NCBI GenBank assembly: GCA_905234145.1
Contig: CAJOGK010000018.1
Span: 1 to 45,878, forward strand
Length of the DNA stretch: 45,878 nucleotides
Source of the DNA: an uncultured Prevotella sp.
GTDB taxonomy: Bacteria > Bacteroidota > Bacteroidia > Bacteroidales > Bacteroidaceae
Direction of reading: 5' to 3'
Below the pieces are notes generated by a model. That model was not told the origin of the DNA, searched no databases, and saw only the letters and a program-made list of their open reading frames with translations. Positions 9,629-18,887 of the stretch are shown here, in pieces. Position 1 is the first letter of the stretch. Every line of letters begins with the position of its first letter. The position numbers and the translations under genes were made by a program.

Positions 9629-12600
9629 ATGAAGAGGTTTTTCATTTATGGCCATATCATAGTATCAACTTTGATGATAGCCGTAGGCTTAACAGCCTGT
9701 CAGCAAGCTGCCACAACACAGCAGCAAGACAAAGACGAGGAGCATGGATCCGTAATAGCCCATGAACTTTCCAATAGTCGTGTGCAATGTATAGCCGAAG
9801 ATGCTACAGGCCAGTTATGGATTGGTACTTTCCGTGGGCTGAACCGCTATGATGGCCATGAGTACCATCAATATTTCTGCACTGACGACACGACGGGACT
9901 GCCCGACAATCAGATCAAGGACGTACTCTGCGACCGTAGGGGACGGCTTTGGGTAGCCACCGTCAATGGCGTGTGTGTTTATACGAATAAGGATTGTTTT
10001 AAGCGTATAGATGCAAAAACCTCTAATCTCAATATGCAGAAAATCTTGCAAGATAGTCGTGGACGTATTTTGGTTTATAATGGTACTGAGGTGCTCTGTT
10101 ACGATGACCGGTTGCAGGCCTTCCATCCCATTATCAGTCGTAAGAGGGCGACTCAGCAGTGGACGTGGGGTAATTGTATCATTGATGCTTCCGACCAGAT
10201 CTTGATAATTGAGAGTCAGCGTATCCTCATCTATGAGCCCACCAGCTTCAAACTCAGTAAGGAGATCCCTTTGGACAATCAGAATTTCTTCTATTCCGAG
10301 ATGCTCTCCAATGGTCTGATGCTTCTTTCGGGCTATGGCCGTTTGGTGCTGTTCGATACCAAGTCACAGCGGTTGGTGCCCCTCAGTGCAGAAATGGAGG
10401 CACGCATGATGGCTCATAACAGCATCATCCAGACTGCCCGATTGTTGGAAGATAACACGATCTTGCTCAGTACCTCCCACAATGGTATGTTCGAACTGAA
10501 TCTGTTGGCTCAGACGCTTCATGGGGAAGGTGATGCTGCATTTTCTCGTCCTGTGCCCGATGCCTTAGTAACGCAGGTGTTTCAGGATTCTCGCAAAAAT
10601 ATCTGGTTGGGTACTTATGATAAAGGTCTTTTTGCCGACTATTATTATAAGGAGAAATTTGGAGGCGGCGACAATTATTTGAATCGTGTTATCGATAATT
10701 CTTCTGTCCTTGCTGTGGCGATGGATAGTGTACAGAACCTTTGGATTTCTACCCTGCTGAAGGGCGTTTACGTCTACCACTGCGATACCCAGAAGGCAGA
10801 AGGCATCACCCTTGAAGGTCTGCCCGCAGGTGAAACGAAAAATGCCGTTACCCATATTTTCTGCGATCGCGATGGTCAATTATGGCTTTCTACACCTAGT
10901 CTGGTCATGAAGTGTCGCTATGTGTCTGGTCGCCTGAATATCCTTGGTCAGTGGCCCTTAATGGCACCGATGGACTTTGAGCAAACCAACGATGGCACCG
11001 TCTGGGTATCTACCAGTAGTAACGATATCTATGGTTTCCCGCCTGGTAGCGATTCACCGATACAGAAGCAGGTGTTCAATGCCGACTTCTGCTTTATCCC
11101 CTCATTGCTGAAGCTCAGTGATGGGCAGATGCTGATTTCCGCTTTCTTCCAGAAGATTGTACGCATGAATCCACAGACGGGCAAATTCAGCGAGCTCGAT
11201 ATTTCTTCTATGGCGCAGTGTATTCGTCGCAGTGTGTATATCCCCACCGATATGTTACAGGATTCGAAAGGCGATGTTTGGATTGGTACTGTCAGCAACG
11301 GTCTGCTGCGCTATCATCCTAATACCAACGAGATGGAGCGCATTGCTGGCCTCTCCTGCTCCGACGTGGGCAGTATCGAGGAAGACTGTCAAGGTAATCT
11401 TTGGATTAGTACCATGAAGGGCTTAAACCGTTGGGACCGCAAAACAGGGCGTATCACCTCACTCTATAAAGCTGATGGTATTGCTGGCGATGAGTTTGCC
11501 GATCGTGCTTCCTGTCAGTTGCCCAACGGCAGCCTTGTCTTTGGCAGCACCGATGGTATCACCATGTTTAATCCTGCCGATATCGATACCCTCCGGCAAT
11601 TACCCATTCGTTTCTGCGACTTGAAGATCCACAATCAGTTGGTGCGCCCCTCTGCCGATGGTCCTATCGATGCCATGCTCGATTGCTGTAAGGAGGTACG
11701 CTTGGGCCACGATGAGAATAGTTTTAGTCTGTCGTTTACGGCCCTCGATTTTGGGGAGTTCGAACGCGTACATTATTATTATATGATGGATGGCTTCGAC
11801 AAGGATTGGATTTATGCGGGCAATACCCATACGGCCAGCTATGCCAACCTGCCATCTGGTCGTTACACATTCCGTGTGAAGGCCGTTGATGATACCAGCG
11901 ACCAGATCATTTCCGATGAGCGCACGCTGAGTGTGGATGTAGAGCCTGCTCCTGTCTATACTTGGTGGGCTTGGCTAATCTATTTCGTACTTGCCGCAGC
12001 CTTGGCTTATTACCTCTATCGCAATGCCAGGCGCGTGGTGGCAGCCCGTCGTGCAGCCCGTCAGGCGCAGATGGAGAAAGAGCAGGAGTTGCGAACCAAT
12101 CAGATGAATATGAGCTTCTTTGCGAATATCGCCCATGAGTTCCGTACGCCACTCACGATGATTGCCGGTCCTGTAGGCCAATTGGTAAAGAGTGATCATC
12201 TGAATGCTGATGATAAGGGCTTGCTCAGTGTGGCCCAGCGCAGCATACAACGTATGTTTAAGCTTGTCAATCAGCTGATGGACTTTAATAAGCTCGAAAA
12301 CGATACGCTCCGCCTGAGTGTAGAGCAAATCGATGTGGTAAAGGCGATGAATGATATCTGCGATATCTTCATGTTTAATGCCAAGGAGAAGGGCATCACC
12401 ATCAATCGTTTTGGCTTGGAAGAGTCGCTCCAGGCCTGGACGGATGGCGATAAGCTGGAGAAGATTCTTTCCAATCTGCTTTCCAATGCCCTGAAGTTTA
12501 CCCCTCGGGGTGGTCATATCGACGTGTCGCTCGATGTCAACGATCATCTGGTAAAGGTGTCAGTAGCCGATACGGGAAAGGGTATTCCTGAGAATCAGCT

Positions 12601-13657
12601 GGAGAATATCTTCAAGCGCTATTACCAGCTCGATAACCAGACTAAGGCCATCGTGAATTATGGAACGGGTATAGGTCTTTATTACTCACGTCGTTTGGCT
12701 GAATTGCATCATGGCTCGCTCACTGCAGGCAACCGTGAAGAGGGTAGTGGCGCTGTGTTTACCTTTATTTACCCGATGAACGAAGAGGCGTATACCGAAG
12801 CTGAGCGCAAGCCATTGGATGGCGATGCCAACTTGGCGGTTGGTGCCGATTTGAAGGTAGAGGCGCCCATTGAAAGTATGCCTGCGCCTCAGGATGAGGA
12901 CGATCGTCCTACCATCCTTGTCGTCGACGATGATACGGAAATTATTAACTACATGCGTATGCTCTTCTCTCGCGACTATCGCCTTATTACTTGTCTCGAT
13001 GCAGATACGGCTCTCGAAGAGATGCGAGCTGAAGAGCCTAATATCGTTTTGAGCGATGTGGCCATGCCAGGCAAGGATGGCTATGAGTTCTGTCATGAAA
13101 TCAAGCAGGATATCCAGCTCTGTCATATCCCCGTGATCCTAGTTACGGCTAAGATAACAGCCGAGAATCAGGTAGAGGGTCTAAATGTAGGTGCCGATGC
13201 CTACGTCACCAAGCCTTTCGATCCTTCTGTGCTCTCTGCGCTGATTCAGTCGCAGCTGAAGAATCGCGATCGTGTGCGTAAGTTGCTCACCAATGCGACT
13301 ACGACCGAGGAGGAAGGTGTCGATAATGCCCTCTCTGAGCAGGACAGGCACTTTATGGAGGAACTCTATAAGTTGATGGAGGAAGAACTCTCTAATTCCG
13401 AACTCGACGTATCGCGCATTACGAAACTGTTGCTGATTTCCCGTACCAAACTATATTATAAGATTAAGGGATTAACGGGTGAAACGCCTTCCAGCTTCTT
13501 CCGTACCTATAAACTGAATCGTGCGGCAGAGCTTTTGAAGAGTGGTAAGTATACGGTTTCTGAGATTTCCGATAAGTGTGGCTTCAGTACCCAGAGCCAC
13601 TTCTCTGTGGTCTTCAAAAAACAGTTCGGTGTCACCCCGACGGAATACAAGAATTAA
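9629..13657 (+). CDS. Hybrid two-component system sensor/regulator (HTCS)
   Basis: The 1342-residue inner-membrane protein joins a whole signalling pathway in one chain. A signal peptide or lipobox-like start (VGLTAC) is followed by ~700 residues of Reg_prop beta-propeller repeats (such as GQLWIGTFRGLNRYDG, NIWLGTYDKGLF and DVWIGTVSNGLLRY). Then come a Y_Y_Y domain (~690-770) and one membrane helix (~779-798). The histidine kinase carries HEFRTPLTMI with phospho-acceptor His836 and an ATPase with DTGKGIP and GTGIGLYYS. The receiver has Asp1100-1102, phospho-acceptor Asp1143 and Lys1195. An AraC-type helix-turn-helix (~1240-1342) closes the protein. HTCS proteins bind an oligosaccharide in the periplasm and activate nearby utilization genes. 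Here the divergent susC operon and the esterase downstream share matching operator-like arrays. The ligand is probably a xylan- or arabinoxylan-derived oligosaccharide (inference). Confidence 0.95.
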   Translation: MKRFFIYGHIIVSTLMIAVGLTACQQAATTQQQDKDEEHGSVIAHELSNSRVQCIAEDATGQLWIGTFRGLNRYDGHEYHQYFCTDDTTGLPDNQIKDVLCDRRGRLWVATVNGVCVYTNKDCFKRIDAKTSNLNMQKILQDSRGRILVYNGTEVLCYDDRLQAFHPIISRKRATQQWTWGNCIIDASDQILIIESQRILIYEPTSFKLSKEIPLDNQNFFYSEMLSNGLMLLSGYGRLVLFDTKSQRLVPLSAEMEARMMAHNSIIQTARLLEDNTILLSTSHNGMFELNLLAQTLHGEGDAAFSRPVPDALVTQVFQDSRKNIWLGTYDKGLFADYYYKEKFGGGDNYLNRVIDNSSVLAVAMDSVQNLWISTLLKGVYVYHCDTQKAEGITLEGLPAGETKNAVTHIFCDRDGQLWLSTPSLVMKCRYVSGRLNILGQWPLMAPMDFEQTNDGTVWVSTSSNDIYGFPPGSDSPIQKQVFNADFCFIPSLLKLSDGQMLISAFFQKIVRMNPQTGKFSELDISSMAQCIRRSVYIPTDMLQDSKGDVWIGTVSNGLLRYHPNTNEMERIAGLSCSDVGSIEEDCQGNLWISTMKGLNRWDRKTGRITSLYKADGIAGDEFADRASCQLPNGSLVFGSTDGITMFNPADIDTLRQLPIRFCDLKIHNQLVRPSADGPIDAMLDCCKEVRLGHDENSFSLSFTALDFGEFERVHYYYMMDGFDKDWIYAGNTHTASYANLPSGRYTFRVKAVDDTSDQIISDERTLSVDVEPAPVYTWWAWLIYFVLAAALAYYLYRNARRVVAARRAARQAQMEKEQELRTNQMNMSFFANIAHEFRTPLTMIAGPVGQLVKSDHLNADDKGLLSVAQRSIQRMFKLVNQLMDFNKLENDTLRLSVEQIDVVKAMNDICDIFMFNAKEKGITINRFGLEESLQAWTDGDKLEKILSNLLSNALKFTPRGGHIDVSLDVNDHLVKVSVADTGKGIPENQLENIFKRYYQLDNQTKAIVNYGTGIGLYYSRRLAELHHGSLTAGNREEGSGAVFTFIYPMNEEAYTEAERKPLDGDANLAVGADLKVEAPIESMPAPQDEDDRPTILVVDDDTEIINYMRMLFSRDYRLITCLDADTALEEMRAEEPNIVLSDVAMPGKDGYEFCHEIKQDIQLCHIPVILVTAKITAENQVEGLNVGADAYVTKPFDPSVLSALIQSQLKNRDRVRKLLTNATTTEEEGVDNALSEQDRHFMEELYKLMEEELSNSELDVSRITKLLLISRTKLYYKIKGLTGETPSSFFRTYKLNRAAELLKSGKYTVSEISDKCGFSTQSHFSVVFKKQFGVTPTEYKN

Positions 13658-13661
13658 AAAA

Positions 13662-13683
13662 ATCCCCGTCAAGCGGCGGGGAT
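13662..13683. terminator. Bidirectional intrinsic terminator
   Basis: ATCCCCGTC and GGCGGGGAT form a 9-bp stem (one T-G pair) with an AAGC loop. An A-run precedes it and AAAA follows, between the convergent HTCS and second esterase genes. Confidence 0.75.
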
Positions 13684-13708
13684 AAAACATTCTGCTAATG
13701 GGGATATC

Positions 13709-15004
<1,296 letters not shown>

Positions 15005-15022
15005 TCATTTTGAAATCCGCTG

Positions 15023-15030
15023 CAAAAGTA
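15023..15030 (-). promoter_or_regulatory. -7 box of the second esterase gene
   Basis: On the minus strand it reads TACTTTTG, matching TAnnTTTG, 73 bases before the ATG. No -33 TTTG is present at the usual distance, as for the susC promoter at 9423. Confidence 0.55.
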
Positions 15031-15060
15031 TATAAAAAATAAAAAAGGTATTGTCTGCTG

Positions 15061-15140
15061 CGTTCTTTTGATTTGCCCTTGTGTTCAAAAGCGCCTCCCT
15101 TCTTTTCATTTCGTTCAAATCCGTTTCAATTTGTTCAAAA
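15061..15140 (-). promoter_or_regulatory. Putative HTCS operator array B (phased GTTC half-sites)
   Basis: GTTCTTTTG starts at 15062, GTTCAAAAG at 15082, GTTCAAATC at 15112, GTTTCAATT at 15122 and GTTCAAAAT at 15132. The offsets of 20, 50, 60 and 70 bases are nearly the same as in array A. The distance from the array to the first base of the -7 box is 38 bases in both. The array overlaps the last ~26 bases of the GH127 gene. Confidence 0.55.
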
Positions 15141-17142
15141 TCAACCAAACATCCATTTTGCCTGCACCACGGTGGTTCCAGGCATAGTAAGGAATGAGTT
15201 TAACGCTGCCTTCCTGAGCCTGAGCTGTAATCGCTGTTACGTTAAAGGTCTTGCCATCGCCCTCCGTGTTCTTGATGCCGTAACCAGCTTCTACCTTAAA
15301 CTGAGGCTGTTGCGCCAATTGCAGCTCGTGGGGATTGATACCTTCGTTGTCAGCCCATTCAGCACAATAAACTAACGGTCCGCGCTCTACTGCTACACGT
15401 CCGCAATCATCAGCTACATGAGAATTGGCCACGACGGTGCGTACGGGCATATCGAAGTGTATGCGGACAACGTCACCTTTCTCCCAGTTACGGTCGATAG
15501 CTAGGTAGCCGTTATTGAGTTGATAGTGTGCTACCGGCGTGCCGTTAACGCTTATTTTATAGTCTGATTTCACATCATCGCTAAACGCATAGAGGTCGCT
15601 GGGTACCACCTTGTCCTGTACCCATCCCGGAATACGAATCATCATGGTAAATTGACGATTTGATGATTTACGATTTACGATTTTATTAATTTTAATCGAG
15701 ATGTCACCATCCCAAGGGTATTGCGTGGTTTCTTCGAGCGTTACTTCTTTCCCCGCAACGTTTATAGTAGCAGTGTTGGCCGCAAAGAGATTTACGTAGA
15801 GGTTATTTTCGCGTACGCCATAGACATAGCCTGGCATAGAGGGGATAAAACGGCTGAGATTCGACGGACAGCAGGCACAACCAAACCAAGGCTGGCGCGT
15901 CATGGTGCTATCTGCATTGAAACAATAATGGCCATCGCTAGAGAGTGGGTTGGGGTAGAAGAATTTTCCACCATCGACGCTCATACCGCTGATAACACCG
16001 TTGTAGAGGGTTCGCTCCAGACAGTCGATATACTTCGCATCACCGTGGAGCAGGAACATACGTTCAAAGAGATACACCATCGAGATAGCAGCACACGTCT
16101 CGTTATAGGCAGTAAGGTTGGGCAACTCATAGTCGGCACCGAAAGACTCGCCTTCATGACGGGCACCTACACCTCCCGTCAGATAGTATTTCTTGCCCAC
16201 GATATTTTCGAAGATGGTATCGATGGCCTTGATATAAGCGGTATCACCAAGCAGAGCAGCAACATCGGCCATGCCTGCATACATATAACCGGCTCTTACG
16301 GCATGCCCCCAGGCTTCTGTCTGGTTTACCACGGGCTTGTCGCTCTGAGAATAAACATCTTTTCGACCTGTCTTGCCACGATAGTCGAGCAGGAACTTCG
16401 CCTCTTCAAGGTATTTCTTCTCGCCTGTGATCACGTAGAGTCTGGCAAGCGCCATCTCAGCAATCTGATGACCAGGTACCACGCAGGCCTGTCCTGCATT
16501 GGCTCCTACCTCCTTGACGACGCAGTCGGCATAGCACTTGGCAATGTTCAGGAACTTATCCGAACCCGTGGCCTGATAGTGGGCGCATGCTGCATCCACC
16601 ATGTGACCGAGATTGTAAAGTTCGTGGCTCAGAATCTCTTCTGCCTCCCAACGGTTTTTGCCGCTCCACTGGTGAGGATGTTCTGGATTGATGGTACGGG
16701 CTGTATAAAGATAGCCGTCGGGCTCCTGAGCGGCACCTACTACATCCAGTACGCTGTCGATGTAGGCCTTCATCTTCTCGTCGGGGAAAGTCTGGAGCAC
16801 ATAGCTGGCACCCTCGATGGTTTTATAGACGTCGGTATCGTCGAACGAGAACCCCATAAACTTGGAAACATCCCAATCTGGCGTCTGTAAGCCAGGATGC
16901 CCAGGATGCTGCAGGGTGTAAGCAGCCATTTCGAAGTTCTTGTATCGGTGTTCGCTCTCGCACTTAGAGAAAGCCAGGGGAATAGTAACCTCGCGAGCCG
17001 CACGGATACGGTCGCCCCAGAAGGTGTTTGGGGTGATCTTCACCGAGGTGAAGGGTACTTGGGTATAAGGATACCCGCTCTGGGCTAAAACTGCACCTAA
17101 GGAGAGTGCTAAAAAGCAGAAAAAAGCTGTTATACGTCTCAT
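15115..17142 (-). CDS. GH127 beta-L-arabinofuranosidase
   Basis: The 675-residue protein has a signal peptide ending VLAQS, followed by the alpha-barrel typical of GH127 (formerly DUF1680). The metal/cysteine active site known for the family is intact: Glu348 and Cys350 in NETCAA, and Cys424-Cys425 in GCACCPSNLSRF. Such enzymes cleave beta-L-arabinofuranosyl residues, using a cysteine nucleophile held by zinc. It is the last gene of the sigma-FecR-susC-susD locus, 78 bases after susD, with a strong hairpin in the spacer. An odd stretch at about residues 482-497 (INKIVNRKSSNRQFTM) is encoded by short GATTTAC repeats that look like intergenic sequence inserted in frame. The 3' end overlaps operator array B of the next gene. 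Confidence 0.9.
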   Translation of the reverse strand: MRRITAFFCFLALSLGAVLAQSGYPYTQVPFTSVKITPNTFWGDRIRAAREVTIPLAFSKCESEHRYKNFEMAAYTLQHPGHPGLQTPDWDVSKFMGFSFDDTDVYKTIEGASYVLQTFPDEKMKAYIDSVLDVVGAAQEPDGYLYTARTINPEHPHQWSGKNRWEAEEILSHELYNLGHMVDAACAHYQATGSDKFLNIAKCYADCVVKEVGANAGQACVVPGHQIAEMALARLYVITGEKKYLEEAKFLLDYRGKTGRKDVYSQSDKPVVNQTEAWGHAVRAGYMYAGMADVAALLGDTAYIKAIDTIFENIVGKKYYLTGGVGARHEGESFGADYELPNLTAYNETCAAISMVYLFERMFLLHGDAKYIDCLERTLYNGVISGMSVDGGKFFYPNPLSSDGHYCFNADSTMTRQPWFGCACCPSNLSRFIPSMPGYVYGVRENNLYVNLFAANTATINVAGKEVTLEETTQYPWDGDISIKINKIVNRKSSNRQFTMMIRIPGWVQDKVVPSDLYAFSDDVKSDYKISVNGTPVAHYQLNNGYLAIDRNWEKGDVVRIHFDMPVRTVVANSHVADDCGRVAVERGPLVYCAEWADNEGINPHELQLAQQPQFKVEAGYGIKNTEGDGKTFNVTAITAQAQEGSVKLIPYYAWNHRGAGKMDVWLILNKLKRI

Positions 17143-17172
17143 TTTGCAATCGTGTTATTTGTTAAACAAATA

Positions 17173-17212
17173 GGAGTGTGCCAAGATATCGCCATATCAA
17201 GTTGCACACTCC
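17173..17212 (-). promoter_or_regulatory. Strong hairpin between susD and GH127
   Basis: GGAGTGTGC at 17173-17181 pairs perfectly with GCACACTCC at 17204-17212, and inside it GATAT pairs with ATATC. In the minus-strand mRNA it lies just after the susD stop and before the GH127 start, with no clear U-run. It is a candidate attenuator or RNA-stability element giving less GH127 than SusC/SusD. Confidence 0.5.
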
Positions 17213-17220
17213 CTACATTA

Positions 17221-18864
17221 CTAGTAGCCTGGGTTCTGTTTCAGTTTACCGTTGGTAAGAATCTGGCTATTGGGGATAGGATACAGATTCTTGGTGTCGT
17301 CGCTGGCATCGTGAGAGAACCATGACATCGTAGTGAAGGCACCGAATCGTACCATGTCCTGACGGCGACGACCCTCCTGAGAGAATTCCCAGCCCAGTTC
17401 GTCGAGCATACGTCCGAACTCAATCTGCTTCTGGTCGATGGTGGTCTTTTCTGTATCCTGACGACCATAGGCATATACGCAATCCTTCTTGAGATCATCG
17501 CCTGTAACGACAGCTTTTTTAGGATGGGCTGTGAAGTTACGCTGGCGAACCTCGGTTACGAGACGGGCTGCTTCGTCGGCATTGCCTTTGCGCAACAGGG
17601 CCTCGGCCTTCATCAGCAGTACATCGGCATAGCGAAGCAGGGGGAAGTCGTTGCTCAAGCGGTTCGTGATGCCAATGGCATATTCGAACTTACCCCAACG
17701 AAAACCGTGAATCTCCTGTGACGCATCGATACTGGGCACCTCTTTGACGTAGCTCAGTGGTGTGCCTGCCAGTTCGCCCATGGTGCAGTTAAGTATATTG
17801 CCTGAGATGTCGTACTGCTGACCCTGGATAAAGTCATCCTTCAGACGCTCATCATCGGGATCGAAGCTGTCAATGTATTGTGGGATGCAGCATACACCGC
17901 CCCAAGGCGTGGCCTGGAAGCTGTAAGTGGCCTGATTAGCGGGCTGGAGTGTGTACATGTGGTAGTCGAAGGCATTCCAGTCGGATACGTAAGTCTCATC
18001 GAAAGGCAACGAGAAGATAATCTCCTTTGAACCTTCGTTCTTTGTCAGGAATACATAGCGATGCTCGTTCTCCATCGTGTACTTATTGCTGTTGATAACC
18101 TGATTGCAGGCTTCAATACATTTATCCCACTCGGTATTGGCGCCGTTAGAGAATACCTGTGCGTTGAGGTACATCTTGGCAAGCAGGGTATAGGCAGCCC
18201 ATTTGTTGAAACGTCCGTAATACTCCACGCTGTTGTCTTCGCTCAGGTTTGGGATATTCTCGGTAAGCTCCTTGATGATGAAGTCGTAAACCTCCTTGCG
18301 GGTGCTTTGATCGGGCAGATAGCCCTCTTCCACGTCGAAACGGGTAATGATGGGCACATTGCCGAAGAGGTCGACAAGGATATAATAATAGGAAGCACGG
18401 AGCACCTTCAGCTCTGAGACGAAGGTTGTCTGCTTTTCGCCCAGGTCAATCTGTCCTGACTCAATCTGATAGAGCACGCGGTTGCAGGAGTTGATACCAT
18501 CGTAGGTACGTACCCACGACTGCAAGGGGATATCGTCTTCACTGGTCCATTTATGCTGGTGCATACGTTTGTAGATACCACCATCTACCCATCCGTTAGG
18601 GCGTGCGGGGATGACATCCTGGTCTGCACTGAGCATCTGGGCACGGGCAACACCGTTCCAAAGCAGGAATGTTTTGCGCCAGGGTACGTAAGCAGAGGCC
18701 AGCAGTGAGCCTAAATCGTCGTTCTGAGGCTGGAAACCGTCTGCAATAATGCTGTTATAGCTTGTTTCGTCGAGTTTTGTACACGAATTGAAAAGTGAAC
18801 ATGGAATCGTGAAAAGTGCTGCGCAAGCCACCCAGCGACTAATTCTATATATCTTGGTAATCAT
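17221..18864 (-). CDS. SusD/RagB-family glycan-binding lipoprotein
   Basis: The 547-residue lipoprotein (signal peptide ending FNSC, lipid on Cys28) pairs with the SusC encoded 23 bases upstream. RagB features are visible: helical N-terminal half (SELKVLRASYYYILVDLFGNVPI), the C-terminal region (FPLLRYADVLLMKAEALLRKG, then LDELGWEFSQEGRRRQDMVRFG) and the ending LYPIPNSQILTNGKLKQNPGY. It captures oligosaccharide at the cell surface for the transporter. The neighbouring GH127 suggests an arabinose-containing glycan such as arabinan, arabinoxylan or hydroxyproline-linked arabinosides. Confidence 0.95.
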   Translation of the reverse strand: MITKIYRISRWVACAALFTIPCSLFNSCTKLDETSYNSIIADGFQPQNDDLGSLLASAYVPWRKTFLLWNGVARAQMLSADQDVIPARPNGWVDGGIYKRMHQHKWTSEDDIPLQSWVRTYDGINSCNRVLYQIESGQIDLGEKQTTFVSELKVLRASYYYILVDLFGNVPIITRFDVEEGYLPDQSTRKEVYDFIIKELTENIPNLSEDNSVEYYGRFNKWAAYTLLAKMYLNAQVFSNGANTEWDKCIEACNQVINSNKYTMENEHRYVFLTKNEGSKEIIFSLPFDETYVSDWNAFDYHMYTLQPANQATYSFQATPWGGVCCIPQYIDSFDPDDERLKDDFIQGQQYDISGNILNCTMGELAGTPLSYVKEVPSIDASQEIHGFRWGKFEYAIGITNRLSNDFPLLRYADVLLMKAEALLRKGNADEAARLVTEVRQRNFTAHPKKAVVTGDDLKKDCVYAYGRQDTEKTTIDQKQIEFGRMLDELGWEFSQEGRRRQDMVRFGAFTTMSWFSHDASDDTKNLYPIPNSQILTNGKLKQNPGY

Positions 18865-18887
18865 AATTCTTTATTCTTAATGCTTAA

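Noticed and set aside
15721..16890. 389-residue open frame antisense to GH127
   Set aside because: The sense strand encodes an intact GH127 with its active-site cysteines; the antisense frame has no recognisable features.
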